Assembly (NCBI GenBank): GCA_031308135.1
Contig: JAHLJT010009436.1
Coordinates: 141,196,303 to 141,260,302, forward strand
Length of the DNA stretch: 64,000 bases
Source of the DNA: Acheta domesticus
Taxonomy: Eukaryota > Arthropoda > Insecta > Orthoptera > Gryllidae
Reading direction: 5' to 3'
Each line of letters begins with the position of its first letter. Positions within the stretch are counted from its first letter, which is position 1. The notes below the pieces were generated by a model. It searched no databases, was not told where the DNA came from, and saw only the letters and a program-made list of their open reading frames with translations. This document shows positions 22,470 through 33,765 of this stretch, in pieces. The translations under genes were made by a program, and so were the position numbers.

Positions 22470-23580
22470 AAACATACAAGTACTCTGTATGCTGTACACT
22501 TGTATGCTGTCTCTGATAAAGATATAATAGTTTGTTGTTTTTTTCATGAAACTGTGTTTTCATTGACGTCCCGAGAAAACTTTCTTATTGTGACCTTATC
22601 AAAATTTCGGAGGTTTTGTTGAAAATCGAAACTATACCATATTATTAAGGAACTCACTCTTTTGAAATGAAAAATAAAATATCGAGCTGTTTCAGAGAAA
22701 ATGCTGTTTACCCATTTTTTACAAAATGTCTCTCTTTCACTCAAAAATGAGCGAAAACACACATTTTCAAAGAATTGCGCATTCTTATTTAAAGAGCTAA
22801 TTTTAAAGAACCTTTTTCATTCACAAACAGAACAGGATTTCTCTTATAATTTGAAACGGGTATACAAAATTGTAATGAATATGTTATACATAATGTAAGG
22901 CTTACCTCAATATACAGGATGATTCAAAAATTATTTTACAAACTTTGAACAAGGGTTCCTTACGCAAAAAGAGGATAAAATGTTTACATATGTCTCACAA
23001 TCCTTTATTTTCTCGTTATAAATGTATTAATGAAAACCTGTAGCAACTCATTAATGCTAAGGGTATTCATCTCCATGGCAACATATCGCCGTAACGTAGA
23101 ATACAGATGAGCCAAGGCAATCTATGAATGAGTGTGTAGATGAAGTTGTGGGCTTGTATCTGGAAAGGTGGTGAATGTAAATATTCATTCTACTAATGAG
23201 AAAATGAAGGATTGTGGGTCACATCTTCGTAAGAATTTTTGTCTTCCTTTTGTATAAGGAACCAAAGCCTAAATTGCATAAAAGTGTTGTTGAATCACCT
23301 GTATTCTGCATAGGTATATAAATTGCGGATCCACAAGAAGATTCAATTTTCGTATGCCCAGAGGGAGGTCAGTTCCCAATTTACATGTAGAAATCGAAAG
23401 TTTCACGTGATAAGATGAAGGGATTATTTGGTTCCAATTTACGTACGGCTCCTGAAATTTAGCAATCAAGTGCAAACGTTTTTTTCATTAAACTATTAGA
23501 AATTCAGCACACCACGCCTTCTAAAACCTTTATCAGTAAAATTAATGTTATGTTGGATACATAGCAATAATGCACTGACA
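22470..23580. other. Non-coding AT-rich stretch
   Basis: No gene is recognised. Short frames only, with low-complexity composition. Confidence 0.5.
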
Positions 23581-24429
23581 ATTTTTACTTTCCCATATGC
23601 ATACTTATTTGCAGAGTAATATACATAGTTTAAGAAAAGTTATAAAATGCTATGCGGAAAACGGTGGAATTTCGGCTGAAAAAAATTCATTGCCGGACCC
23701 TGATAACGAAAATACGAATAAATTCAGTTAGTAAATTAGGAGAAAATGACTGGTACTACAGAATGGCACACACTTTCCCATATTAGTTTCCCATATTAGC
23801 TATTCGGAATTGCCACATACTCGTGCCAGCTGTTATCTATCGCCGCCCAAAATACATTTTTTTGACATTCTCTTAATTTTTCTGTTTCCTGGCGGTAGAA
23901 CGAAAATATTAATTTTAGAATATTAAAGAACAATAAAACCTTGTCCTAAATGGCAATGTTCTTTGAAAATTTGGAGCCGTTTTTAAGAAAATGGTGTTTC
24001 AGCGCTACTAAAAAAGCGAAAATTCAAGTTCTTTTTCAAAGAAAATATTTAAGTTTTCGAAACACTTCATTAGAAGCCCTTTGAAGCACATTAACTTACA
24101 AATACAGTGTTTACAAATTGCTGGTAATGTGCGTATTAAAGGTGCGAGAGATCCTTCAAAAAATTACATTTATGTAACAAAAACAAAAAATACTCCAAAT
24201 TTAACTTTACGCAATATTAAAGGGTGCAATTAGCACTATCCGTTAGAAAAGTTTGAAGAAAAAGTTTGGAGCCACTTATGAGAAAATGGCGTTTTAGTGT
24301 TTCGGAAAAGGCGGAATTTTGAGCTAGTTTTCACAAAAAACTGTTGAGTTCTCGGGAAACTTTGTTAGATATTATTTAAAGCACATGTACTCGTAAATAT
24401 AATAATCTGAACAAATTGACGGTAATGTA

Positions 24430-25832
24430 CACTGTCAGAAATTTCCGCATTACTTTTAATGTAAAAGTACATTAAAGTAAGTATCATGTATGTAAATGAA
24501 ATTTAATGTACACGTACAGTAACTTTAAAGTACGTGTGCATTAAATATAATGTACGTGTACAATTAAATTTACTGTATGTGTACAATTAAATTTACTGTA
24601 TGTGTACAATTAAATTTACTGTACTGTACAATTAAATTTACTGTACTGTACAATTAAATTTACTGTACGTGTACAATTAAATTTAATTTACGTACATGAT
24701 ACTTTAACGTTCTTTTACATTGAAATTACTGTATGTGTGCATGAAATTTACTGTACATGTACTAACTTCAATATTTAAAATTTGTTCAAATAATTGTCAT
24801 CCCGACTGGGATTCAAACCCATCTCTCCTGGTTTACGCCCACTTGCTCTAACCACTCCTATCGAGAACTCAATTCTTTGACATGTTCTTAGGCCTGATGA
24901 ATGGCCCGTTGGGATTTATGCAATTGTCACATTTTTGGACGCGTTTACGCTCGGAAATACGTCCCACAGATGTAAAGAATGCCAAGTTCTGATCTTGGTT
25001 CTGAGAAACAAATGTATTTTAATATTTAAATTTGTTCAACGAATAGTCACCCCGACCGGAATTCAAACCCGCGACTTCTGGTTTACGCGCGGGTGCTCTA
25101 GCCACTGGGCTATTGCGACATCAAATTGCTTCAGCAGGTTCTTAGGCCTTATGTATTGCCCGCTATGATATGTATAATACATTATTTACGTCTACGGAAC
25201 ATATTTCTTTAGAAGTAATATATATTAAATATGTATTAACTCGACAGAAATATGTATATTATTTATAAGTCACTACTTCTTCACCTGTTTTGGACGCGTT
25301 TACGCTCGGAAATATGTTTCGTAGCCGTAAAGATACACTAAATTCTGACATTGTTAGAGTGACAATTCTTTGAAAAAATTTAAATATTTCCGGAGAATTT
25401 GAAAAAATTGTTAACTAAAGAATTAGCGTACTATGTACATCGCTACACTTTTATTAAAAAGATTTTTACAATTTAATTTGTTACCAATTTGAATGTAAAT
25501 ACGAATTTTAAACATTTATATTTTTTGTATACATGTTGAAAATATATTTTAAATTTATTATACGTAAGTTCAAATAGCAGAAGAAAATATTTCTAAAACC
25601 CACACTGATTTTAATTTAAACATTAAATTTAATGTACAACACATTAATATCGGTTTAATTTACAAGGTATATAACGTTTAATGTAGTCCTACATTAAATC
25701 TACATTGATTTTAATTTTAACATTAAATTTAATGCACAAACACATTAAAATCGCTTTAACGTACACGGTACATTAAATTTAATGTGAAAAGTGCATTAAA
25801 GTACATTAAATTTAATGTAATTTCTGACAGTG
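24430..25832. mobile_element. 1.4-kb TA-target MITE-like element with subterminal arrays
   Basis: The perfect 14-bp terminal inverted repeats are CACTGTCAGAAATT (24430-24443) and AATTTCTGACAGTG (25819-25832). They are flanked by TA (24428-24429 and 25833-25834). Both subterminal zones are built of motifs around ACATTAAATTTAATGTAC. The left zone has five to six tandem copies of an about 20-26 bp unit GTACAATTAAATTTACTGTA (about 24552-24690). The interior holds two tRNA-like modules. No transposase frame is present. The TA duplication suggests Tc1/mariner-type mobilisation. Confidence 0.88.
24797..25120 (-). repeat. Tandem pair of tRNA-like (pol III head) modules
   Basis: On the minus strand each module has a box-A-like segment (TAGCCCAGTGGCTAGAGCA at about 25110-25090; a diverged version near 24868) and a box-B-like segment (GGTTTGAATTCC at about 25070; GGTTTGAATCCC at about 24818). 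Each is followed by shared sequence containing GGACGCGTTTACGCTCGGAA downstream on the plus strand. They look like an internally duplicated SINE head captured by the MITE. They are not intact tRNA genes. Confidence 0.6.
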
Positions 25833-26927
25833 TAAATATTAACGACGTTATAGAATCTCAAAAAAATTATTTTTAGAGTTTTTGAAGAAACAAAAGAATA
25901 GAGCCATACGGCTTTTATAGCGTCTCATAGAGTACATTTAGCACCATCCCTACCAAAAGTTTAAAGAAAAAATTTGGAGCGTCTTTGAGAAAATTTTTTT
26001 GACTTGTCTCTCATATCGGTTATACATTACCGGCCATTTGTTCACATTATTATATTTATGAGTACATGTGCTATAAATAATGTCATATAAATTTCTCGAA
26101 AACACAATAGTTTACAGCTAAAATGTGCTTAAAATTCCGCGTTTTCAGAAACGCTTAAACGCCATTTTCTCATAAATGGCGTCATTTTTTTTCTTCAAAC
26201 TTTCCGAACGGATAGTGTTATTTGCACTCTTTTATATGACATCAAGTTCATTTTGAGGTATTATTTTTTGTTCTTTCAAAAATTACACAAATGTACTTTT
26301 TTACTTGTCTCTCACGCCGGTAATATTTACATTTCCAGCAATTTTGTAAACACTGTTGTATTTGTGAGTTAAAATGCTTTAAATAACTTCAATTGAAGTT
26401 TCTTGAAAACTCAAAAATGTTCTGTGAAAAAGAGTTTCAAATTTCGAATTTACAGTAGCGCTTAATGCTTTAAATAACTTCAAATGATAACTGAAAAATG
26501 TTCTGTGAAAAAGAGCTTCAAATTTCGAATTTACAATTAATTACATTATTTAATAATTTAAATCGCCTAAACGCTGATTTCTTAAAAACGGCTCCACATT
26601 TTTCAAAGAATATTGCCATTTAGGGCGATGTTTTATGATTCTTTAATATTGCCAAAATATTATTTACGTTATACTATTAGGAAACCAAAAATTAAGAAAA
26701 TGTCAAAAAATGAACTTTGGGAGGCGATAGATGGAGCTGGCAAGAGTATGTGGCAAGTCCAAATAGCTAGCCGAGATCAACGGAAATGGAAAACTAATAC
26801 GGGAATGTCTGTGCCATTCTGCAGCACTAGTTTCGTTATCAGGTCTCGGCAGTGAATCTTTTTCTTCCGAAAATCCGCCCTTTTTTACTACATATATTAT
26901 TCCGTATATACGTATGCATACGACAAA

Positions 26928-27442
26928 CCGGGAGAGATGGCTCAGTGCGTTAACTGATGTCATTGTAGTCCCTCTGACCGAGAGGTCCTAGGTTCGAGTC
27001 CCGACGGCGGCAGGATATTAGCTTGTCAGCTAGGTCGAACTTGGTCGCTATTTGGAGGAGAATTCTAGCGGCCGGCTTCTCTGATCAGTAGGTTTCCGTG
27101 GTTTCTCCGATCAACATCAAGCGAATGCCGGAGCAGTACCCTAACAAATGGGCCACGGACCGCGCGCGATCTTTCCTTCCTCTTCCTTATCCTATCCCTT
27201 ACACACTATCATGCACTATACTACTACATATGCCGGGAGATCTGTCGAGCTGAAAGTTTGTCCCGGCTGGGGCGGTGCCTCGCTGGTGGGAGAGACCTGG
27301 TTGAGGAAACCCCGCTAGTCGACGGTTGGCCGGCGCCGGATCTTGCCATCCAGCGGGGAAAGATCACTCCCAATGAAAAAAGGCACTACACTTACGGGAC
27401 AATGACTTCTGGTTGACGCGTCCGGAATCATGAACAATCAAT
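26928..27442 (+). mobile_element. tRNA-derived SINE (SINE-A), copy 2, with target duplication
   Basis: Box A TGGCTCAGTGCG (about 26938) and box B GGTTCGAGTCC (about 26991) are well preserved, followed by the SINE-A body (GAATGCCGGAGCAGTACC, GGCTGGGGCGGTGCC). The 11-bp direct repeat CATACGACAAA flanks it at 26917-26927 and 27443-27453. It lies inside the end of the FB-1 foldback, so it is younger than that copy. Confidence 0.93.
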
Positions 27443-27769
27443 CATACGACAAAGTAAAAATAACCAGCTCTCAGGGAGTATCAACAATGTAGAGAATGCA
27501 ACAATGAAATTCTACTTCGTTCTCGCGAATTTCTGTGAAATACGTGTCATTGTTGTGACTTTATGTATCTGTAAATGAGTTATGAAAAGAAGTTATAAAT
27601 GTCAAATTGTAACAGTTATAACTTTGTACAGTACTGGCAGGCAAATGATTGTCCTGTAGTTCTTCGTCAAAGAGCTGTCTCCCGCTTTGCGTAGCAAATA
27701 CGTGATGCCGCGAGTGAGCCATTCCGAGAGTTCCTTCGGGTTTTCTAAAAATTTATTAACGGCCTTTGC

Positions 27770-29110
27770 TAGATGATAATGTATTAATGTTAATTTCTTA
27801 ATCCAATAAATCTGGATCTCATCAATCTCGGGGGATTACCAGTGTCCCATGTCCATGTTCTGAATTGCTTGGCAAAGGTCCTCTTCCGAGTATTCGTGAA
27901 CATGTTCCACTGTTTCCACGAGTCCATCGGCAGCATCAACTTCAGGTTGGAGCCGAGATGTATTTTTGTTGTAGAATCTACTTTCTTTCCAGATTCCTGC
28001 CCAAAATGTTTCGACGACATCTTTTGAAGGAGGGGCAGCATTGTCATTTGGTTTTTGAGTCAGACTGCGATAGAATCTCTTCGCTTCTGTTTTAAACAAC
28101 TGGTTCTGTACACGGAAATCTTTACGTTTTTAACGTCTAATTCGTTGAGCCCACGCTTCGATTTTTGGGTTCTCAGCTACCATTAGCTTTGTTGTGTCAC
28201 TTTCAATTTGGTATTTTTTCAACATGGAGTATTTTTTGTTGAACTTTAGAAGTGTGATTTGATGCCTCGGCTCGGCGTGATATTTCACGCCGTGTGTCGG
28301 CTATCCGTTTCTTAATTATTTTCGCCCATGGGGGTACGGAGCTGTTTACTCTGGCTGGCGGCTATCAATGTTCTCGGCTGGCCCCAAAATTATTTGAGAT
28401 ACTAGATATCCAGTTGCATATACCATGTGATTGATTTCAGTAATATCTAGATCTCTACTTGAGGTCTGAACAACTTCATTTAAGACCTAATTCGGTGTTT
28501 TTATCACTTTCTTAGATTTAGCATTTTCGTAAATTCTCTTCAACGGTGCACGAGATTCGAATCGAAGTTGTCGTTGTACCTCGCGTCGGAGGAGCAGATT
28601 GCGCATCATGTCCTTATCGTGTGATTCATGGTCAGATGAATTTTCGCCACTGACGGATGTTTCACTTGGAAGAGATAAACCTTCAAGAGGACCATCGTTT
28701 TCAGGGATATTAGATGGTTCTAAATGTTTGTCATGTGGTTAGTTCGATCGAAGAACATACTCCGCTTTTTTCTGGATGTCTGCAAGTTGTTCTGCTGTGA
28801 ATTTTCCACTGCTGAGTATGTATCGTTGTTGACTGGCAAGCTGCTTTGAGTCTGGGGTAGGTCTCATATCTGGATTCCGCTCTCTCCATATCTTAAAAAC
28901 GTCTATTTATGAGCACCCATTTTTCGCTTTTGCATAGTAAAAGCACCACATCACCTCCTTCAATTCATCCCGGATCCATCTCTGACGATTGCTTCGAGCT
29001 ACTACCGACTCTGGGTCCCTGAGACTAACATCCTTGGGATGGCCAAATGCCAACAAAGTGACATTAGCTCGGTTTCTGAGGCGGTATGGTACATTGGTAG
29101 AACAAGGCAC
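27770..29110 (-). pseudogene. R4/Dong-like LINE, 5' part of the ORF, decayed
   Basis: In minus-strand order: RSNRQRWIRDELKEVMWCFY (conserved N-terminal block), a degenerate linker, FYRSLTQKPNDN, FWAGIWKE, then a frame ending SPEIDEIQIYWIKKLTLIH-like sequence and NYRTIICLPVLYK near 27640-27780. The last parts match the blocks before the RT palm in the copy at 32.6-35.2 kb. At least ten stops or frame changes are present. The catalytic RT boxes and C-terminal domain are absent. Confidence 0.65.
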
Positions 29111-29990
29111 AGGTGCGTAACAATAAATCTCCTCCCCTTTCCTGTGGGATGTTTTAATTCAGTTCATAAACCAGCTAAGAAAGCTTGATTTTTGTCTTTC
29201 ATTGTTGGATCAGTCCACACTTTGCTTTCTTGTTTGTCCTTCTGTAACCTAAGTTTCATCCAAGTAATAAGTTTCCTTATTTTGCTCACAGTAATGCCGA
29301 TTTTTTTCAGATAATTGCGTCTTCACAAAATTATGTTTATCCCTCTTATGTATATCCCTCTTATTATCCCTCTTCTTTGAAACACAAAACCTAATGTTCT
29401 CAATAACTTGCATGAATTGATTCACGTAAAATTCGGAAGTTATTGATCACTGTTAACAAGCAGCAACAATTTCGTAAGCGTTGATGGTTCGTTTCTCAAT
29501 AAAAAGGAATGCCCTTTACCGAACATCACTGATTGCAAAGTCGTTATATGCTTCAGCCACAGATTTCTTCTTTCTTTTCTTCTCTGATGTTTGTAGTTGT
29601 CCCTTAATGGTGAGCTCTTTCCTGAGTTTCAATACGCTGGAAACGGATATTCTAGTGAACTCTGATGCAAATTCAGCAATTTTCTTCACAAGTAACGAAG
29701 GATTCCTATGCAATAACGAATTCAAAATGTTCAGAACGAAGCGCTTTTCGCCACTTCCAAGAAATTTTTCACTCTTGTATTTTATTATTAAAGGGCCAGC
29801 CACTCTATCAGGCATTCTAAAACGAACTGAATAGCAAGGCCTTGTAGGCCTATCAGCGGCGTTCCACGAGCCGCGTCCTACGCGCCTGACCCATGTTTGC
29901 ACGTTCGTGGGCTGAAGAGGCTCTTTACTAGGGAGCGGATTTTGATGACTTAAAACATCGCCATAATGATCAATAAAATGCACTAATGTT
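29100..29990 (-). pseudogene. DDE transposase relic (YLDET type, Tc1/mariner-IS630-like)
   Basis: The minus-strand frame from 29983 gives 155 residues, including FLGSGEKRFVLNILNSLL and a basic segment. Downstream, in shifted frames, it continues to YYLDET-stop-VTEGQTRK, then KVWTDPTMKDKNQAFLAGL and LKHPTGKGRRFIV. This is the catalytic-Asp block (usually YLDETWVN) and following region of a transposase family widespread in arthropods. The Trp codon after YLDET is mutated to TAG. The C-terminal part is cut off where the R4/Dong-like relic begins. Confidence 0.7.
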
Positions 29991-29999
29991 TTTAAAATG

Positions 30000-32590
30000 T
30001 TCCAAAAGCAAAGAAAAATGGCGTAAAAATGTAATCGAAACCAGTTCGAATGAACAATTTAAGCTTTTGAATACGTGACCGACGTAATGGAGGCTTCTTC
30101 TCTTCGTTCAAGTGCACTCAGCTTGCAGACTTTTGGCTTGGACTGTTTTTTACCAGGAAGTCTCAGTCTTTAGTTATCCCGAAAGCGGCCGAACCGACTC
30201 GACAATGGCGCTAATAGGCTTCACAGGAACCTTAGGTTACATACAACGGCTGTCATTACAATTTCTGAACGAATAAATCGAATAGGATTCTCAGAAATTC
30301 TGTGGAGAACATTTTTCGCATCTCGAAAATATTATTTGAAGCAAGTACCATTAAAATTATATTAAAATCAAATAAATTAGCGAAAAATGCATTGAAAATA
30401 ACGAGAAAGGGTAAAAAATACTTGTTAGTCGATTTTTGATCTCCAGTGGAGACCTATACAACTCCTTTCCTCCAAGGTTGGACGCGTGTGTTCGCCAACA
30501 TGGCGCCCCGACAAACTAAAGCGTACTTTTTGTGGGCCGCAATAAATGTTGGACTTACAAAAGAGAAAATGTAATCATTTCGTTCGTGTGGTACTATCTA
30601 CCTACCTACCTACCTACCGAACTGCCTGTCTGCCTGACAATGATCACATCTACCTTGCCCTTCAGGATGCAAATTTTTTTATGGCGATGAATGCGTAGAC
30701 CAGACCTGCACAGCATTTTGCACTTTCCCTGACCTCAGGAGCTGCGTGCGGGCAACTCGGATGCAAATGAGAAAATCGATGAAGGGTGGGGATGAGACAC
30801 AATCTAGGAGAGGGGACCGCCAATCAGAATGCGCAATTCGAAAGATAGCGCGAAAATTTAAAGAGCAATCGGCAAGAACATGATGGTCATATACAGTTCA
30901 AGTAATATTATCTTTTGTATTATATTGCAAATGTTTGTTCTCGGTATATGACAGGGCGAAATATGAAACTACAACGAATTATACATATTACATTTCAACA
31001 CAAAGTATTATAATTACTTGTGTAATTATAATACTTATAATGTAATGCTTATAATGTAATGCTTGTAATGCTTATAATGTAATTCTCTTTGCTACGATGT
31101 AATCACAAATTTAGTGTTGTGCTAAACACAAAATTTTGATACTGAATTGTTTTTGTTTGATGATGACAGCAATAAACTATTTTTTATTAACTATGTTTAA
31201 TTGTATAAGACGGTTCTCACAAAGCAAAAACATATTGTTCTTAAAAAACATGATTATTGTCTGTTCTAATTTCTGACAAGAGTGTAGAGTCGTTTACAAG
31301 ATCGAATAAAAATATAAAGCCCTTTGCATTCTATTTAACCAATACCCATGATTATCTTATGATTGTCCGTAACATATCGTCACAGAAGTTTGCTCGTTGA
31401 TCTCTTTTATTCAGTTTCATAATGGGGGAAAATGGTCACAAATGTGCTATTAAACATTACCCTTCTTGCAACTGCCACATATTCTATTTTTATGTCAATC
31501 TTGATGTGGGAGATTGCTCTCATGATTTTGTTCATTTTTCTGTGATTTGGAGATTTTAATATTCCTGGTAAACAATCAATTATTAAATTGCAATTTTGTG
31601 TTAGATATAATTAAATAATATTTTTTTCTTATATATAAGCATATATTTTAAAGCTATTGCTTTAAAATAATGCTTAAAAGTCACAATGAGCATGTTATTT
31701 TCTTTAAAAAAAATAGAAAATGAAAATACATACAGTGGTGGATACAAAGGTGGATATACAGTAGTGCACAGAACGTAAACAGTGAATTATGACCCTGGTA
31801 ACTTGAAATACTAGACATAATCCATTTAAACAAATGGGCATTTAATTTTGAAGCATGGATCATTATTAGGCGCCCAAGCATTAAATCTACGCGCCGCGTC
31901 GTGCTACGTCAAACTTCTCCCCTCCCCGCAAAGCTTCCTACTCCCACTACTTGCACTTTCGGCGCTGCCACGGGCAGACGATCGGCTCGCAAGTGCAGAA
32001 TGCCCGCGGGAGCAGGCGTTGTGCAGGTCTGGCGTAGACCATGAATGTACAGATTTATTTATTTACTTACGTCATTGTACAGATCATTCACAAAACGTGA
32101 CACACTTAGTAGCAAAATTCAAGTCATCGGGTTTTTGTTTACTTTGTTTTACACAGCATGGGTATAACTTGGGTAGAGGCCGGGATAAGTCTGGGGAGGA
32201 GGGTAAAATGTAATTCAATCCAATAAGCATGAAGTTAAATAATTATTCGTTAGGTTAGCGTGGCGTCTCTCACGGGTACTTTCATGTTGAAATTGTTATT
32301 TGTACTTCGCAAGTTCACAGTAAATAAACATTTAAACACAATAAGTTGACTTCTCTAATCTTGGGCACAGAGTTGCATGAAAAATTATTGATTGAAGTTT
32401 TTTAATGTTTATGTTTTATTATATAATTAAGATTAACTTTCGTCACTCTTAAAAATCATGTCGCATCAGGATTCATTAAAAAATTGTCATTTCCCTTCAA
32501 TAGTTTGGGACGCGTCAATGACGCCTCATTTGCACCGAATAGTGAACCGAAAAACGTCTAACCGTGAGTGACGAATGGGCACACGCGGAT
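30000..32590. other. Non-coding stretch
   Basis: No gene is recognised. It includes (CTAC)n at about 30597-30618, tandem TATAATGTAATGCT units at about 31030-31082, and a small GC-rich block (31865-32030). A TTTATTTATTTACTTACGTC tract near 32055 resembles an inverted LINE tail. Confidence 0.5.
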
Positions 32591-32724
32591 TACCCATTAT
32601 TATTAATATATTATTACTATTATTATTCTAATTATTTCACTATTGTAATATTTTCCTCAGTTATTTTCACTGGTAAAAATGTTCACCTTCCCCAGAGTTG
32701 TTTTGGAACAGGTTCGGAGGAAGT

Positions 32725-33713
32725 TTATTTTATATCTGGACTTACGACATAAATTTTCTTACGATATGGGCTGTTTGCAACAGAACTGCGCGCTGTCCCA
32801 TATTCAGAACGGTTTTTCGGTAGTTGAAGATCTTTTAAGTGTTTTAGGAAGTTTTTACTGACAAAGTCTTCCGCCGATATCACGAGTGGGTATGTTTTGG
32901 TAACATTTAATTTCCAAATATGATTTAATTCATAAGATAAGTTTTCATATTTGGAAATTTTTTCAATTTCTTTCTGTTTGATATTGTGGGATAATGGTAC
33001 TGCGATGTCTATTATTACTCCTTCTTTTTTCTTTTTATCTATGAGGAGAATATCTGGCCTGTTGTGATCGACAGTACGGTCAGTTAGAACTGGTCTATCC
33101 CAATACAAAAGAGGGAAACTTGATTCCAGGACTGAAGCAGGAGTGTACTTATAGTATGGCGGTGTCGATTCGTCCAGTAAATTATGCTGTATTGCGACTG
33201 CCCTGTGTACGATTTTCGCAACTTGATTACGCCTTCCCAAGTAAGCACTGTCTGAGAGGGAAGCGCATGCAGCTGTGACATGTTCTATAGTTTCTCCTAC
33301 AGCTCCACACTTCCTACATTTATCCACCACATCTTCTTTCAAACAATGCTTTCGATAGGTTTGGTCTTAATAACTCTGTCTTGAATGGCCATTATGAAAC
33401 CCTCGGTCTCAGGATATATTTGTTTCTCTAAAAGCCACATCACCGAAGAATGTCTGTCTACATCGTCTTGAAACAAGAGTTTTGGGTACCTTCCATGAAT
33501 TTCTCGTTTCTTACATTCATTGAAGCTCGACTGGTGTGTAGAGATATTTATTTCATAGTTTTGCTCGTGGAGGTTCAATGGAAAGAAGCCGTAGTCCTCA
33601 TTAACAGTTAATTTCATTAACGTGTCGCTGAAGTTTAAGAGAACCTGTCGCATTTTTTCCTCTTGTCTCAGGCAAAGAGTTTTTATATTAACTAACCCTC
33701 TGCCTCCCTTCAT
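32725..33713 (-). pseudogene. R4/Dong-like C-terminal region: zinc motif and restriction-like endonuclease
   Basis: The frame 33713-33339 gives a helical linker ending EGFIMAIQDRVIKTK. After a frameshift the frame 33342-32725 (205 codons) has C9-x2-C12-x8-H21-x4-C26 and then RPDILLID...IDIAVP (PD at residues 96-97, Asp112), the PD-(D/E)xK pattern of the restriction-like endonuclease in R2, R4 and NeSL-group LINEs. This domain, not an APE enzyme, nicks the target. It is the most intact part of the element. Confidence 0.82.
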
Positions 33714-33765
33714 TCAGGGTAGATACAATCTTCTTACTGAAGAGTTTGGATGAAGACAGCGGAAT

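Larger units (their letters stand above)
23582..27465. mobile_element. FB-1 foldback element, best preserved, with two nested insertions
   Basis: The left arm (about 23582-24429) and right arm (about 25835-26927 plus 27443-27465) are inverted copies of each other along their whole length. Shared blocks in mirror order include AGAATGGCACACAC, GCCACATACTC, CTATCGCC, AAATGGCAATGTTC, GCACTATCCGTT and CACATGTACTC. The ends carry the GTATGCATA palindromic motif. The right arm has an extra local duplication at 26370-26520. A TA-flanked MITE (24430-25832) sits at the centre and a SINE (26928-27442) near the right end. No coding capacity is seen, so the family probably moves in trans. Confidence 0.85.

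Noticed and set aside
25040..25120. tRNA gene
   Set aside because: Box A and box B are present, but there is no matching acceptor stem, the module is duplicated, and it lies inside a MITE.
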